A stretch of DNA of 64,000 nucleotides from positions 26,612 to 90,611 of the forward strand of contig JABWBP010000017.1 of the NCBI GenBank assembly GCA_013360445.1, in the 5' to 3' direction. How positions within the stretch are numbered: position 1 is the stretch's first letter; each line of letters opens with the position of its first letter. Positions 30,303 through 38,847 of the stretch are shown here, one piece after another. The notes under the pieces were generated by a model. That model saw nothing but the letters and a program-made list of their open reading frames with translations. It was not told the origin of the DNA and made no database searches. This DNA is from Calditrichaceae bacterium (GTDB lineage: Bacteria; Calditrichota; Calditrichia; RBG-13-44-9; J075). A program made the translations under genes and the position numbers.

Positions 30303-32489
30303 ATGTCCCAGGCGTTCCAGGCGGAATTTGTTGAAAAAGGAATTCTAAAAATCATTTTTGATCTCCCCGGTTCCCCGGTGAACCTGTTCAATGCCGAAAC
30401 GGTCGAAGAGTTGAATCAACTGATCGAAGAGCTGAAAGCGGATGCGAACGTCAAAGCGGCGTACGTCATCAGCGGCAAGGAGAAGAACTTTTCAGCCGGG
30501 GCGGAGGTGCAGGAAATCTACAACATTACCTCTTCGGAAGACGCCTACGCAAAATCCCGCTTCGGCCAGATGCTCTTCGAGCGCTGGCGGCAACTGCCTT
30601 TCCCCACCCTCGCGGCCATCGACGGGGCCTGCATGGGCGGGGGAACGGAGTGGGCGCTGGCGTTTAGCTACCGCATGGGCAGCGACCGCCCGGAGACCCG
30701 CATCGGCCTGCCGGAGGTCAAGTTAGGCATTATCCCGGGCTGGGGCGGCGCGGTGCGCCTTCCCCGGCTCATCGGGGTCAAAAATGCCCTGAAGCTGATC
30801 CTGAACGGGGAGCCGGTCAGCGGCGCCGAGTCCTACCGCATCTGCCTGACCGATGATCTCGCTCCCCACAAAATGCTCGACCGGGCGGCGGTGGAATTCC
30901 TGCAAAAAGTCCTCGCCTCCGGCGACCGGGAAATCCTCCAGCGCCGGCGCAAAAACCCGGAACGGCGGGGATTCCGGGAATCCTTCCGGTTAGGGCGCAA
31001 CCAGGTTTTCCGCAAAACCCGCAAAGAGATCTTCCGCAAAACCGGGGAGCAATACCCCGCCCTGCTGGCCGGCTTGCAAGCGGTGATGTTTTCCTGCGAC
31101 AACCAGTTGGAAGACGCGCTGATGTTCGAGGCGCGCAAATTCGCGGTGTTAGCCGCCTCCCCCACCTGCCGCAACCTGCTCTGGATCTATTTTCTGAATG
31201 AAGAGATGAAGAAATCCAACGGGGTAAAGGCGCGGGAGATCGTTCCGGAAAAAATTTCCCGCCTGGGGGTCCTGGGCGCCGGGGAGATGGGCAGCGGGCT
31301 GGCCTACTTAGCGGCGCTGAACGGCCAGCCGGTGCGCCTGAAAGACGCCGCCTACCCGCCCCTCTCCCGGGCGCTGGCCGGCATCTGGCAATTGTTCGAG
31401 CGCCAGGTAAGCCGGGAGCGCCTGACCGCCCGCCAGGCGGAATTGAAAATGGACCTGCTCAGCCCTACCATCGAATACAGCGGCTTCGCCCGGGCAGACC
31501 TGGTGATGGAGGCGCTCCCGGATGACCGGGTGCTCAAAAAAGAAATTCTGAAAAAAGCCGAGGAGTGTACCCGGGAGGGAGCAATCCTGACCACCGCTGC
31601 GGCCGCGTTTCCGGTGTCGGAAGTGGCCAAACATTGCCTCCGCCCGGAACGGCTGGCCGGTTTTAACGGCGTTTACCCGGTGCACAAAATGCGCCTGGTG
31701 GAGATCGTGCAGGCAAAACAGACCTCCGACCAGACCGTGGCCACCCTGTACGAATTGGCCAGGCAGTGGGGGAAATTTCCCGTGGTGGTGCAGGATCGCC
31801 CGGGATTTCTGCTGAATCGGCTGTTGGCCCCATACTTAGCCGAGGCGCTGGCGCTGTTGGAATCCGGTGCGCCGATCCACTGGGTGGACCTGGCCATGAT
31901 CCGTTTCGGGATGTCCCGGGGTCCCTTTCAGATGTTAGATGAACTGGGGCGGGAAAAAGCCGGAAAACTGCTGCGCTCCCTGCAAACTTACCTGGGCAAG
32001 CGCTTCCCGCGGTCGGGGCTGTTAGAAGAGCTGCTCAAGAACTCCCGGGCAGAGGATGGCCAGCAATGGAGATTTTACCTGCCCGGCCGCAGCGAAGTAA
32101 AAAAGAAGAATGTGAACCGGCGATTGTACAAAGAGCGAAAAATCAGGCTGAAAAAAACCTTCGAGATGGCGGAAATTCAGGATCGGCTGCTATTGTTGAT
32201 GATCAACGAAGCGGCGATTTGCCTGGAAGAGAAAATCGTGGAGCGCCCCGGGAGCATCGACGCGGCGACCCTTTTCGGCATGGGATTCCCGAAATTTCGC
32301 GGGGGGCTGCTGCGCTACGCCGATTCCATCGGGATTGCAAAAATTATGGGCCGGCTGTGGTATTTTTCGGAAATGGTGGGAGAGCGCTACGCCGCCGCCC
32401 CGCTGTTGAAGCGGATTTCCGAATCGGGCAAGGAGATATACGAATTCCTCTCGGAAAAAGAGGCGAATGGCGCTCCCGGGGACAAGTAA
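30303..32489 (+). CDS. bifunctional enoyl-CoA hydratase / 3-hydroxyacyl-CoA dehydrogenase (FadB/FadJ-like)
   Basis: This 728-residue fusion covers the two middle steps of beta-oxidation. The crotonase part (about 1-220) has KEKNFSAGAEVQEI, GACMGGGTEWALA with one catalytic glutamate, and GLPEVKLGIIPGWGG with the second. The NAD-binding part starts LGVLGAGEMGSGLAYLA (about 320). The dehydrogenase core has FNGVYPVHKMRLVEIVQ and QDRPGFLLNRLLAPY, followed by two C-terminal helical repeats. A lysine/arginine-rich linker (about 215-250) is unusual. The ATG at 30303 has GGAG in front; the upstream in-frame ATG at 30216 lies in repeat-rich noncoding sequence. It works with the thiolase 270 bp upstream. 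Confidence 0.9.
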   Translation: MSQAFQAEFVEKGILKIIFDLPGSPVNLFNAETVEELNQLIEELKADANVKAAYVISGKEKNFSAGAEVQEIYNITSSEDAYAKSRFGQMLFERWRQLPFPTLAAIDGACMGGGTEWALAFSYRMGSDRPETRIGLPEVKLGIIPGWGGAVRLPRLIGVKNALKLILNGEPVSGAESYRICLTDDLAPHKMLDRAAVEFLQKVLASGDREILQRRRKNPERRGFRESFRLGRNQVFRKTRKEIFRKTGEQYPALLAGLQAVMFSCDNQLEDALMFEARKFAVLAASPTCRNLLWIYFLNEEMKKSNGVKAREIVPEKISRLGVLGAGEMGSGLAYLAALNGQPVRLKDAAYPPLSRALAGIWQLFERQVSRERLTARQAELKMDLLSPTIEYSGFARADLVMEALPDDRVLKKEILKKAEECTREGAILTTAAAAFPVSEVAKHCLRPERLAGFNGVYPVHKMRLVEIVQAKQTSDQTVATLYELARQWGKFPVVVQDRPGFLLNRLLAPYLAEALALLESGAPIHWVDLAMIRFGMSRGPFQMLDELGREKAGKLLRSLQTYLGKRFPRSGLLEELLKNSRAEDGQQWRFYLPGRSEVKKKNVNRRLYKERKIRLKKTFEMAEIQDRLLLLMINEAAICLEEKIVERPGSIDAATLFGMGFPKFRGGLLRYADSIGIAKIMGRLWYFSEMVGERYAAAPLLKRISESGKEIYEFLSEKEANGAPGDK

Positions 32490-32534
32490 CGCAACCGCGC
32501 CACGCTTGTAAAATCTACTGTCTGGGGAATGTAA

Positions 32535-33803
32535 ATGAAGACATCCTCCAGGGTTGCTGAAGTAACTCTCGGCCTGCGCGCCAACTGGCAGCAATTCTGG
32601 CTGTTAGTGCTCATCAATGCCTTTGTGGGAGCAATGGTGGGATTGGAGCGTACCGTGGTTCCCCTGATCGCCGAAACCGAGTTCGGTTTGGTCTCCAAGA
32701 CGGTCATCCTTTCTTTCATCATCAGCTTCGGGGTGGTAAAAGCCCTGGCAAATCTCTTTGCCGGGCGTTTTTCCGACCGCCTCGGGCGCAAGCCGATTTT
32801 GATCTTTGGCTGGCTGATGGGATTACCGGTTCCGTTTTTAATCATCTTCGCGCCCGCCTGGGAATGGATTGCTTTTGCCAATGTGCTGTTGGGGATCAAC
32901 CAGGGATTAAGCTGGTCCACCACCGTCATTATGAAAATTGATCTGATAGGCCCAAAACAGCGCGGATTGGCGATGGGGTTGAATGAATTTGCCGGCTACC
33001 TGGCGGTTTCCTTAGCTGCATTTATGACCGGCTACTTAGCCGCCAATTACAACCTGCGCCCGGCGCCATTCTATCCCGGTTTTGTTTTTGCGGGATTGGG
33101 ATTACTGCTCTCGATATTTTTTGTGAAAGAAACCCGCTCCCATGCCCGCCGGGAAGCGCAGATGAAGGAAGCCGATGAACCGCCGGCGGGGGATCATTCG
33201 CAAAAAATGTCCTTCGCCCAAATTCTGCTGCTGACAAGTTGGAAAGACCGGGCGCTCTTTTCCGCCAGCCAGGCCGGGATGGTCAACAACCTCAACGATG
33301 GGATGGTGTGGGGGCTGCTGCCGATTTTTCTGGCGCAATCCGGTTTAGCGGTGGAAAAAATCGGCGTCATCGCCGCGGCTTATCCGGCGGTGTGGGGGTT
33401 GGCGCAATTGCTAACCGGCGCACTCAGCGACCGCTGGGGGCGGAAGTGGATGATTGCCGCGGGGATGTGGGTGCAGGCCGCGGGGATCGGCTGTTTTGTC
33501 ATCGGAAGCGCTTTTTGGACCTGGCTCAGCGGCGCGGTGATACTGGGATTGGGAACTGCCCTGGTATATCCCACCCTGCTGGCGGCCATCAGCGACGTGG
33601 CGCATCCCCACTGGCGGGCCACATCGGTGGGCGTCTATCGCCTGTGGCGCGACGGGGGGTATGCGATTGGGGCGCTGGCCTCCGGGATCATCGCCGACGC
33701 CCTGGGCATTCCGGTTGCGATTGCGGCCGTTGGAGGAATAACGTTTTTATCGGGAATTATGGTCGCTGCGGTAATGTACGAGACATTACCAATAAAGAGA
33801 TGA
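32535..33803 (+). CDS. MFS transporter, copy 1 (intact)
   Basis: This 422-residue major-facilitator protein has twelve predicted membrane helices. Motif A is in loop 2-3 (GRFSDRLGRKPIL) and in its counterpart in the second half (GALSDRWGRKWMI). It starts 45 bp after the FadB-like gene, so it may share its transcript. A close paralogue lies at 41719-43020 on the same strand with an in-frame stop; in this copy the same codon is TGG (Trp, in MIAAGMWVQAAG). The family exports drugs or small metabolites; no substrate can be named. Confidence 0.85.
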   Translation: MKTSSRVAEVTLGLRANWQQFWLLVLINAFVGAMVGLERTVVPLIAETEFGLVSKTVILSFIISFGVVKALANLFAGRFSDRLGRKPILIFGWLMGLPVPFLIIFAPAWEWIAFANVLLGINQGLSWSTTVIMKIDLIGPKQRGLAMGLNEFAGYLAVSLAAFMTGYLAANYNLRPAPFYPGFVFAGLGLLLSIFFVKETRSHARREAQMKEADEPPAGDHSQKMSFAQILLLTSWKDRALFSASQAGMVNNLNDGMVWGLLPIFLAQSGLAVEKIGVIAAAYPAVWGLAQLLTGALSDRWGRKWMIAAGMWVQAAGIGCFVIGSAFWTWLSGAVILGLGTALVYPTLLAAISDVAHPHWRATSVGVYRLWRDGGYAIGALASGIIADALGIPVAIAAVGGITFLSGIMVAAVMYETLPIKR

Positions 33804-33896
33804 GAAGAGAAGATAATCAGAAAAAAATATTGGGATTCGATGGGATGTCTATTTCTACAACCCCTTCGTGGCAATACCTGCTCATAGGCATAGTGC

Positions 33897-35312
33897 TTAG
33901 ACCGGTTTGATGTTCCGGTTCGTGCGGAACACGTTCCGCGGATCCCATTTCGCTTTGACCTCGGCAAGCCGTTGGAGTCCCTTGCCGAGCGCGGCCTCGA
34001 TGCGTTCGGGACCTTCGTCTTCTGTCAGGAAGTTGATGTAGGTGCCACCGGTAGAGAACGATTTCATGTCCTCCCACGCCTCGCGTGCCCATTCGATGTT
34101 CCCCCTGTCATCGCCCGCTTGCTCCCATGAGCCTGCTATGTTGAGCACGTAGCGTGCATCGCGGTTGCCGGCGGGAGAGTGCTCCTCTTCGAGCCGGTTG
34201 AGAGCACCTTCGATCTGGAACAGGATCACGGCCGAGTGAGGCGACCGGATTTTTGCCGCATGCTCGATAACCTTTTCGCACAGGGCCGGCTCGATGGCTG
34301 GGAGATACTCACTCTTCCAGTAGTAGCGCCGGCCCTTTGGCTGCGTCGCGTCGAGCAGCGACTGCATCTGCGCGTACGGCCGGCGCACGAGCACATCACC
34401 GACGGGATTGCCGAACGATTTGATGGGGGCGACGAGCTTCTCGCCCTCCTCGGATCTCCCGCTGTAGCAGGCAAGTATCGCCACAATCGGCTTCCCGTGC
34501 ATGTCTTTCGGTAGCCACGGTGCAGGGGGCGCCGGGCGCATGAACGCGACGAGCGTGAGTTCGGGCGGGGCCTTCGCCGCGAATGTCCGGTACAGCTCGA
34601 GCACCTCCGGCGCCGCGCTTGCGGTCCAGGCTACGATGCCACCGATGACCTCCGGACCGACAGGGTAGAGCACGTAATCGATGCCGGTCACGACACCGAA
34701 ATTCCCGCCACCGCCCCGCAGCCCCCAGAAGAGATCCGCGTTCTCGTCGTTGCTCGCCCGCACCAGCCGTGCGTCGGCGGTCACGACGTCCATTCCGACA
34801 ACGTTGTCCGACGTCCAACCCCAACGCCTCGTCAGGTAGCCGAATCCACCACCCAGGGTGAGTCCTGCGACGCCGGTGAGTGAGACGAAGCCGAGGACGG
34901 CGGCAAGGCCGTACGTCTGCGTTTCGCGATCCACGTCGCCGAGCAGACAACCGGCCTGCACGTGGGCAACCTTTCGCTGTGGGTCCACCCATACGCCTCG
35001 CATGAGTGACATATCGAGCATCAACGCGCCGTCGGCCGTGGCCAGGCCTGCGATGTTGTGCCCCCCGCCTTTGATGCAGAGCAGAAGTTCGTGTTCGAGC
35101 GCGAACTGCACACACGCAATCACATCGGCGGTGCCGAGGCAGCGCGCAATGACGGCGGGCTTTCTATTGATCATGCCGTTCCATACGGTTCGGGACTCAT
35201 CATAGCCGACATGGCCAGGTACGAACACCGGCCCCCGCAGACGCATCTTCAAACTGTCGAGTGTTTCCTGCTTCAGGTCGATCTCGCGACCTTCCATCGT
35301 TTTCATAGTCAT
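33897..35312 (-). CDS. FAD-linked oxidase, berberine-bridge-like
   Basis: This 471-residue flavoprotein has the FAD-binding PCMH fold (about 35-210). CIKGGGHNIAGLAT holds the histidine that is usually linked to FAD, and GVAGLTLGGGFGYLTRRWG follows. The second covalent cysteine of bicovalent enzymes is absent. The C-terminus has the BBE motif (YINFLTEDEG...DPRNVFRTNRNI). It oxidises a small alcohol, sugar or similar compound with oxygen; the substrate is unknown. Codon use and base pattern differ by eye from the flanking genes, which suggests transfer. It is the last gene of a five-gene minus-strand block. Confidence 0.88.
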   Translation of the reverse strand: MTMKTMEGREIDLKQETLDSLKMRLRGPVFVPGHVGYDESRTVWNGMINRKPAVIARCLGTADVIACVQFALEHELLLCIKGGGHNIAGLATADGALMLDMSLMRGVWVDPQRKVAHVQAGCLLGDVDRETQTYGLAAVLGFVSLTGVAGLTLGGGFGYLTRRWGWTSDNVVGMDVVTADARLVRASNDENADLFWGLRGGGGNFGVVTGIDYVLYPVGPEVIGGIVAWTASAAPEVLELYRTFAAKAPPELTLVAFMRPAPPAPWLPKDMHGKPIVAILACYSGRSEEGEKLVAPIKSFGNPVGDVLVRRPYAQMQSLLDATQPKGRRYYWKSEYLPAIEPALCEKVIEHAAKIRSPHSAVILFQIEGALNRLEEEHSPAGNRDARYVLNIAGSWEQAGDDRGNIEWAREAWEDMKSFSTGGTYINFLTEDEGPERIEAALGKGLQRLAEVKAKWDPRNVFRTNRNIKPV

Positions 35313-35369
35313 GGTTCCTTTGTATATTTATTACACTGTAAATGCGAATGCCTATACCATCTTGCCAGA

Positions 35370-35627
35370 TCAAGTTCGGTGAAAGGGCTCGACATCACTG
35401 ATGTCAAACCTGGTGAGTTTGGTGACCCGTGCTTTGTTGCGCACCAACGACGGTACGGCCAGGCGCGCCTGGTCTTCATTCTCGGCTTCGATAATAGCCC
35501 AGCCGCAGTGTACATCTGCTTTGCACCCCCACATAAAATGATGGAGATACCCCATCGCATACACTTGCTGTACTAACGACTTACATTCTTCTGCTGTGTG
35601 TGGGGTTGCGATCATATAACTTTCCAT
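35370..35627 (-). CDS. small uncharacterised protein, probably ferredoxin-like alpha/beta fold
   Basis: From the ATG at 35627, which has GAGGAG in front, this is an 85-residue protein. It shows the strand-helix-strand pattern of small dimeric alpha/beta proteins: SYMIATPHTAEECKSLV, then FMWGCKADVHCGWAIIEAEN, then RVTKLTRFDISD. Cys35 and Cys41 flank a WGC/HCGWA segment that I recall only from uncharacterised proteins. It lies between the methyltransferase and the FAD oxidase in the same direction. No function is proposed. Confidence 0.7.
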   Translation of the reverse strand: MESYMIATPHTAEECKSLVQQVYAMGYLHHFMWGCKADVHCGWAIIEAENEDQARLAVPSLVRNKARVTKLTRFDISDVEPFHRT

Positions 35628-35721
35628 AAATAGCTCCTCTTCTTGAAAGCCCTTGCGGAGGTTTGGAACCACCGCAAGGCATGCTTTATTATTGCTTGAC
35701 AGGCGCCGAAAGTTTTGCCGA

Positions 35722-36522
35722 TCAAGCGCCAGGTTTGATGAACCGAAAATGCGCAAGATAGATAGGCAGTTCGTGCCCGGGGAATTGTTCGAACAGCCAA
35801 TCGATAAACTCCACGCTAAACAGCGGGTAAAGTTTCAATCGCTCTTTGCTGACAGGCTCTTTGCTCAGAACCTGCGCGTTGGTGAAACCGGCGTTCTTGG
35901 CTTCACGGATGAGGCCTCTCTCCGAGAGGGCGCCCGCCAGTCAGCCAGCGAACGCGGCTTCGCTGTCGAGCACACTGCGCGGCAGTTGGCCGTTAACGAC
36001 CGAGTCGGAAAAGACCAGACGCCCGCCCGCTTTCAGCACGCGATACAGTTCCCGGAATGTCTGCCCCTTTTTCGTCGAGAGATTGATCACCCCGTTAGAA
36101 ATGGCCACATCTGCACTCGCTTCGTCGAGCGGGATCTGTTCCATTTTGCCTTCACGGAATTCGACGTTCGTCAAACCCAGGATTTGTTGATTGGCGCGGG
36201 CGCGTTCGAGCATTTCCGGTGTCATATCCAGGCCGATGACGCGCCCGGTAGGTCCGACTTTTTTCGCGGCGATGAACGTGTCAATCCCTGCGCCGCTGCC
36301 CACATCCAGGACGATTTCGCCGACCTGCAAATCCGCGTAACGGATTGGATTACCGAGTCCAAGCGCATAGTCTTTGACTGATTCAGGCAACCAGCCAATC
36401 TCGTCGAAATCGTACAAACTTTCCGCAACGCCCATCCCTTGTGGAATAACCGTGCCATAGGATTCGCGGACGATGCGCGCCGCTTCCTCTACTGACCATT
36501 TCGGTTGAGATGAGTTATTCAT
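35722..36522 (-). CDS. ArsM-like SAM methyltransferase with in-frame TGA (candidate selenoprotein)
   Basis: Conceptual translation gives 266 residues if the TGA at 35941-35943 (codon 194) is read. The first 193 residues are a class I methyltransferase related to arsenite methyltransferase ArsM: VLDVGSGAGIDTFIAA (71-86) for SAM, GLDMTPEMLERA, and ISNGVINLSTKKGQTFRELYRVLKAGG. After the TGA the same frame continues for 72 sense codons (LAGALSERGLIREAKNAGFTNAQV...FRFIKPGA) to TGA at 35722. AFAG-TGA-LAGAL aligns with the ArsM ECLGGAL motif, where the residue is the arsenic-binding cysteine. No cysteine occurs elsewhere in the protein, and the other ArsM cysteines are missing, so the substrate may not be arsenic. 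A hairpin after the TGA fits a SECIS. If the TGA is a true stop, this is a truncated gene. Confidence 0.65.
35915..35943 (-). promoter_or_regulatory. candidate bacterial SECIS hairpin with its UGA
   Basis: Reading on the minus strand, TGA (35943-35941) is followed after 11 nt by the stem CCTCTC, a GGA loop and GAGAGG (35929-35915), with weaker pairing below. Known bacterial SECIS elements have a 4-16 bp upper stem, a 3-14 nt loop with a G in the first two positions, and a loop 16-37 nt from the UGA. Here the loop starts 17 nt after the UGA and begins with G. The stem is part of coding sequence, as expected. Confidence 0.55.
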
Positions 36523-36533
36523 AAAGAGACTCC

Positions 36534-37034
36534 TTATTTCTTCGCCGTTCCGATTACAATATCCGGCCTGGTGCTCTCCACAATTGCAATCAACTCTCCC
36601 TGTTCTTTTGCCGGGACTTTGAATTCATCCAGGATTTTCTTAAAATCCGCTGCCATGGCCTGCCATTCTTTTTCGGTGATATAAAGATGGGCATGGGCAT
36701 CTTTCATCGAACGCCCGGTGTATTTCTCCGGCCCGCCGGTGACCTGGCAAACCAGTTCGGTAACGCGATATTTCAGCCCGGCTTTGGGTACTCGATCACG
36801 GGCTTCTTTAATCCGCGGATTCGCATTCAAAATATCATTTACCAACAGTTTTTCAATAAACGCACCCACCACGGTGGCAATGGCATACACCCCGCCCAGC
36901 CGCTCATAGAGTGACTTTTCCGGCGCCGGTTGCTGGCCTTGCGGATTTTCCTGGGCAATGAGAGGAGTTGCGCTCCACAGCATAAAGACCGCCAACAGTA
37001 ACAAAATTCCGCTGAAAAAATATTTTGTGAACAT
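36534..37034 (-). CDS. exported group I truncated haemoglobin
   Basis: This 166-residue protein has a signal peptide (FFSGILLLLAVFMLWSATPLIA, cut near residue 27) and a truncated globin domain. The start YERLGGVYAIATVVGAFI, then GGPEKYTGRSMKDAHAHL with His114 as the likely proximal haem ligand, mark the TrHbI (HbN) group. Such globins bind oxygen or NO; export to the periplasm is uncommon. It lies 11 bp upstream of the methyltransferase and 43 bp downstream of the osmC gene, so it is in the same operon. A proline-glutamine linker (29-40) separates signal and globin. Confidence 0.85.
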   Translation of the reverse strand: MFTKYFFSGILLLLAVFMLWSATPLIAQENPQGQQPAPEKSLYERLGGVYAIATVVGAFIEKLLVNDILNANPRIKEARDRVPKAGLKYRVTELVCQVTGGPEKYTGRSMKDAHAHLYITEKEWQAMAADFKKILDEFKVPAKEQGELIAIVESTRPDIVIGTAKK

Positions 37035-37077
37035 GATACTTTCTCCTTGTTAAATGGTTTTTGAAATGATGGAAGCT

Positions 37078-37650
37078 TTAACTCTCCAGCTCCATCGTCA
37101 CCGGCACGGGATTGCAGATAATATCCAGCACCGGCGAGGTTTTCTTAACATATTCGAACAACTCTGCTAACTTTTCACGCGGAGCCTCGCTTTTGATACG
37201 GCAGTTGAGGTGTATGCCCCGGTAACCCGGGCGCACCTTTTCCGAAAGTCCCAGGAAACCGTGCAGATCAATTCCCCCTTCCAACTCGAATTGCAACTCC
37301 TCGATTTTAATCCCCTGCGCTGCAGCGTTATAAGCCAGGCCTACCGCCAGGCAGGAGGCCAGCGCGGCCAGCACGGTTTCCACGGCATTGGGACCGCGGT
37401 TCTCTCCTGACAACACCGGCGGTTCGTCGCCATCCAGGTGGAAAGGCGCGGCGCGGGAAGTATCTTCCTGTCCCGCGCCATAAAAACTTTGGATGGTGGT
37501 GCGGGAGTGCCCGCCGTTCACCCAGCGGGTGCTGGCGCGGAAAGTGAATGTTGCTAAATCGGGGTTGATTTGTATGGCATTGATGGTATCCAGCAATTGT
37601 GTAACGTTGATACCATTCAATACCTGGCGGGTTGCGGTTTCAGCGGCCAT
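37078..37650 (-). CDS. OsmC-family peroxide/thiol-handling protein
   Basis: This 190-residue protein matches OsmC/Ohr-like proteins. It has the two redox cysteines in AALASCLAVGLAYNAAAQG and VLDIICNPVPVTMEL, and the GPNAVETVLAAL segment. These proteins reduce organic hydroperoxides, while some relatives act on other electrophiles. AAGGAG precedes the ATG at 37650. It is the first gene of the minus-strand block and suggests that the block deals with oxidative or electrophile stress. Confidence 0.88.
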   Translation of the reverse strand: MAAETATRQVLNGINVTQLLDTINAIQINPDLATFTFRASTRWVNGGHSRTTIQSFYGAGQEDTSRAAPFHLDGDEPPVLSGENRGPNAVETVLAALASCLAVGLAYNAAAQGIKIEELQFELEGGIDLHGFLGLSEKVRPGYRGIHLNCRIKSEAPREKLAELFEYVKKTSPVLDIICNPVPVTMELES

Positions 37651-37849
37651 GAGATTGTCTCCTTATATTTGGGCGTATAGACATTCTTTATCATTGCCGC
37701 CGAAAGATACTTAATCGATCTTCCGGAAATCTTCCGCAGGGCTTCCGAAATAATTCCGGGAACCCTCTCCCGGCGCTTCGCACCGGACTATCATATTCCG
37801 CACCCCGCATTCCCGGGGCAGGCTCTTCGGTGCTCATTTGATCAACTCA

Positions 37850-37928
37850 GCCCCAACGGGGCGGGATGCAATAGCCCGGAGCAACGCTCCGGGGTAGAAA
37901 AAACACCGATGCAAAGCCCTGAAAGGGC
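37850..37928. repeat. cluster of three GC-rich hairpins
   Basis: In order the cluster holds GCCCCAACGGGGC (37850-37862), CCCGGAGC-AAC-GCTCCGGG (37875-37893) and GCCCT-GAA-AGGGC (37916-37928). Related units, including GCCCCAACGGGGC and CCCGGAGCATCGCTCCGGG, recur in the 45536-45795 element. They lie in the 315-bp gap between the osmC gene and the regulator fragment. The left part of the gap also has CGGCGCTTCGCACCGG, again shared with the 45.6 kb element. No gene is seen. Confidence 0.7.
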
Positions 37929-37965
37929 GAGATAGAAAAATATTTTACCAAAGTGCCCAAAAAAT

Positions 37966-38784
37966 TTACATTGTCCGCATCTGCTTCATCGCCGAGCGCG
38001 CTTGGGCGGCCATGGCTTCCGCTCCCAGTTTGACAAAGGTAGGCAACACCCCACTGATTAAGCGCCCTGCTTCCAGGTAATCCTTCGCCCTTCCCCGGCG
38101 CATTAACACCGCAGCGCGAAATAAATCGCTGCGCGCCGCTTCATAAATAACGTTGATTTTTTGGAATTCCTGTTTCGCTTTCCGTAACTTTTGCATCGCC
38201 GCTTCCCATTCCTCCCGGAAACCGTGCACCATCCCCTGAACCTGGTAGGTTAATCCGAAAAAATAATTGCTGCCAAAGGCCGTGGCGGATTCCTCTGCTT
38301 TGGCGGCATAGAACTGAGCTTTTTCCCCATCGCCGCTGGTGAGGAAGGCCATGGTGGCTACCGGGTAGAGTAACACGTTACAGGTGATGCAATGGCCATG
38401 TTGTGCTTCCACCTCCAAGCCTGCTTCCACGGCCTTGAGCAGGCCCGGATAGTCGGCCACTTCCAGGCGATTGCGGCCCAACGCGGCATACAATCGGACC
38501 AGGCAGTGCGGTTTCATCATCGCTCTTTCGGCAATTTGGATCCCTTTTTGGATATACTCCTGCGCCTCTTCCATCTGTCCCAGCGCGGTTCCTACTACGC
38601 CTAATCGCTGCAAGGCTATCGCTTCCCCGGCGGCGGCATCGATCTCGGCATAGAGTTCCCGTGCTTTATGGAGGTGTTGCATCGCTTCCCGGAATCTTCC
38701 CTGCATATATTCGGCAGTCCCCAAAAAGATGGCGCACATGGCAAATGCGCGGTTTGCCCCAATATCGCGAGCCTGTTTCTGCAT
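37966..38784 (-). CDS. C-terminal TPR part of the AfsR-like regulator, after an in-frame TGA
   Basis: This 272-residue frame is all helical TPR-like repeats (for example GRFREAMQHLHKARELYAEID and LGQMEEAQEYIQKGIQIAE). It lies in the same reading frame as the gene at 38848-41490 and is separated from it only by the TGA at 38848-38850; the codons in between (LCEYHLYGDEPYEVALEF) also read as TPR. It is therefore the rest of the same protein. It could be made by readthrough or from internal starts such as the ATG at 38784, or be a dead fragment. Confidence 0.65.
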   Translation of the reverse strand: MQKQARDIGANRAFAMCAIFLGTAEYMQGRFREAMQHLHKARELYAEIDAAAGEAIALQRLGVVGTALGQMEEAQEYIQKGIQIAERAMMKPHCLVRLYAALGRNRLEVADYPGLLKAVEAGLEVEAQHGHCITCNVLLYPVATMAFLTSGDGEKAQFYAAKAEESATAFGSNYFFGLTYQVQGMVHGFREEWEAAMQKLRKAKQEFQKINVIYEAARSDLFRAAVLMRRGRAKDYLEAGRLISGVLPTFVKLGAEAMAAQARSAMKQMRTM

Positions 38785-38847
38785 CTTCAGGGCAAACTCT
38801 AAGGCAACTTCATAAGGCTCATCACCATACAGGTGATATTCGCATAG

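Noticed and set aside
33897..35312. Bicovalent FAD attachment in the berberine-bridge-like oxidase
   Set aside because: The histidine in GGGHN is present, but the second-site segment SLTGVAGLTLGGG has no cysteine.
35653..36381. Plus-strand frame of 242 codons opposite the methyltransferase
   Set aside because: It is the mirror of the methyltransferase gene. The minus strand has the SAM motif, a ribosome-binding site and operon context; the plus frame has no family pattern.
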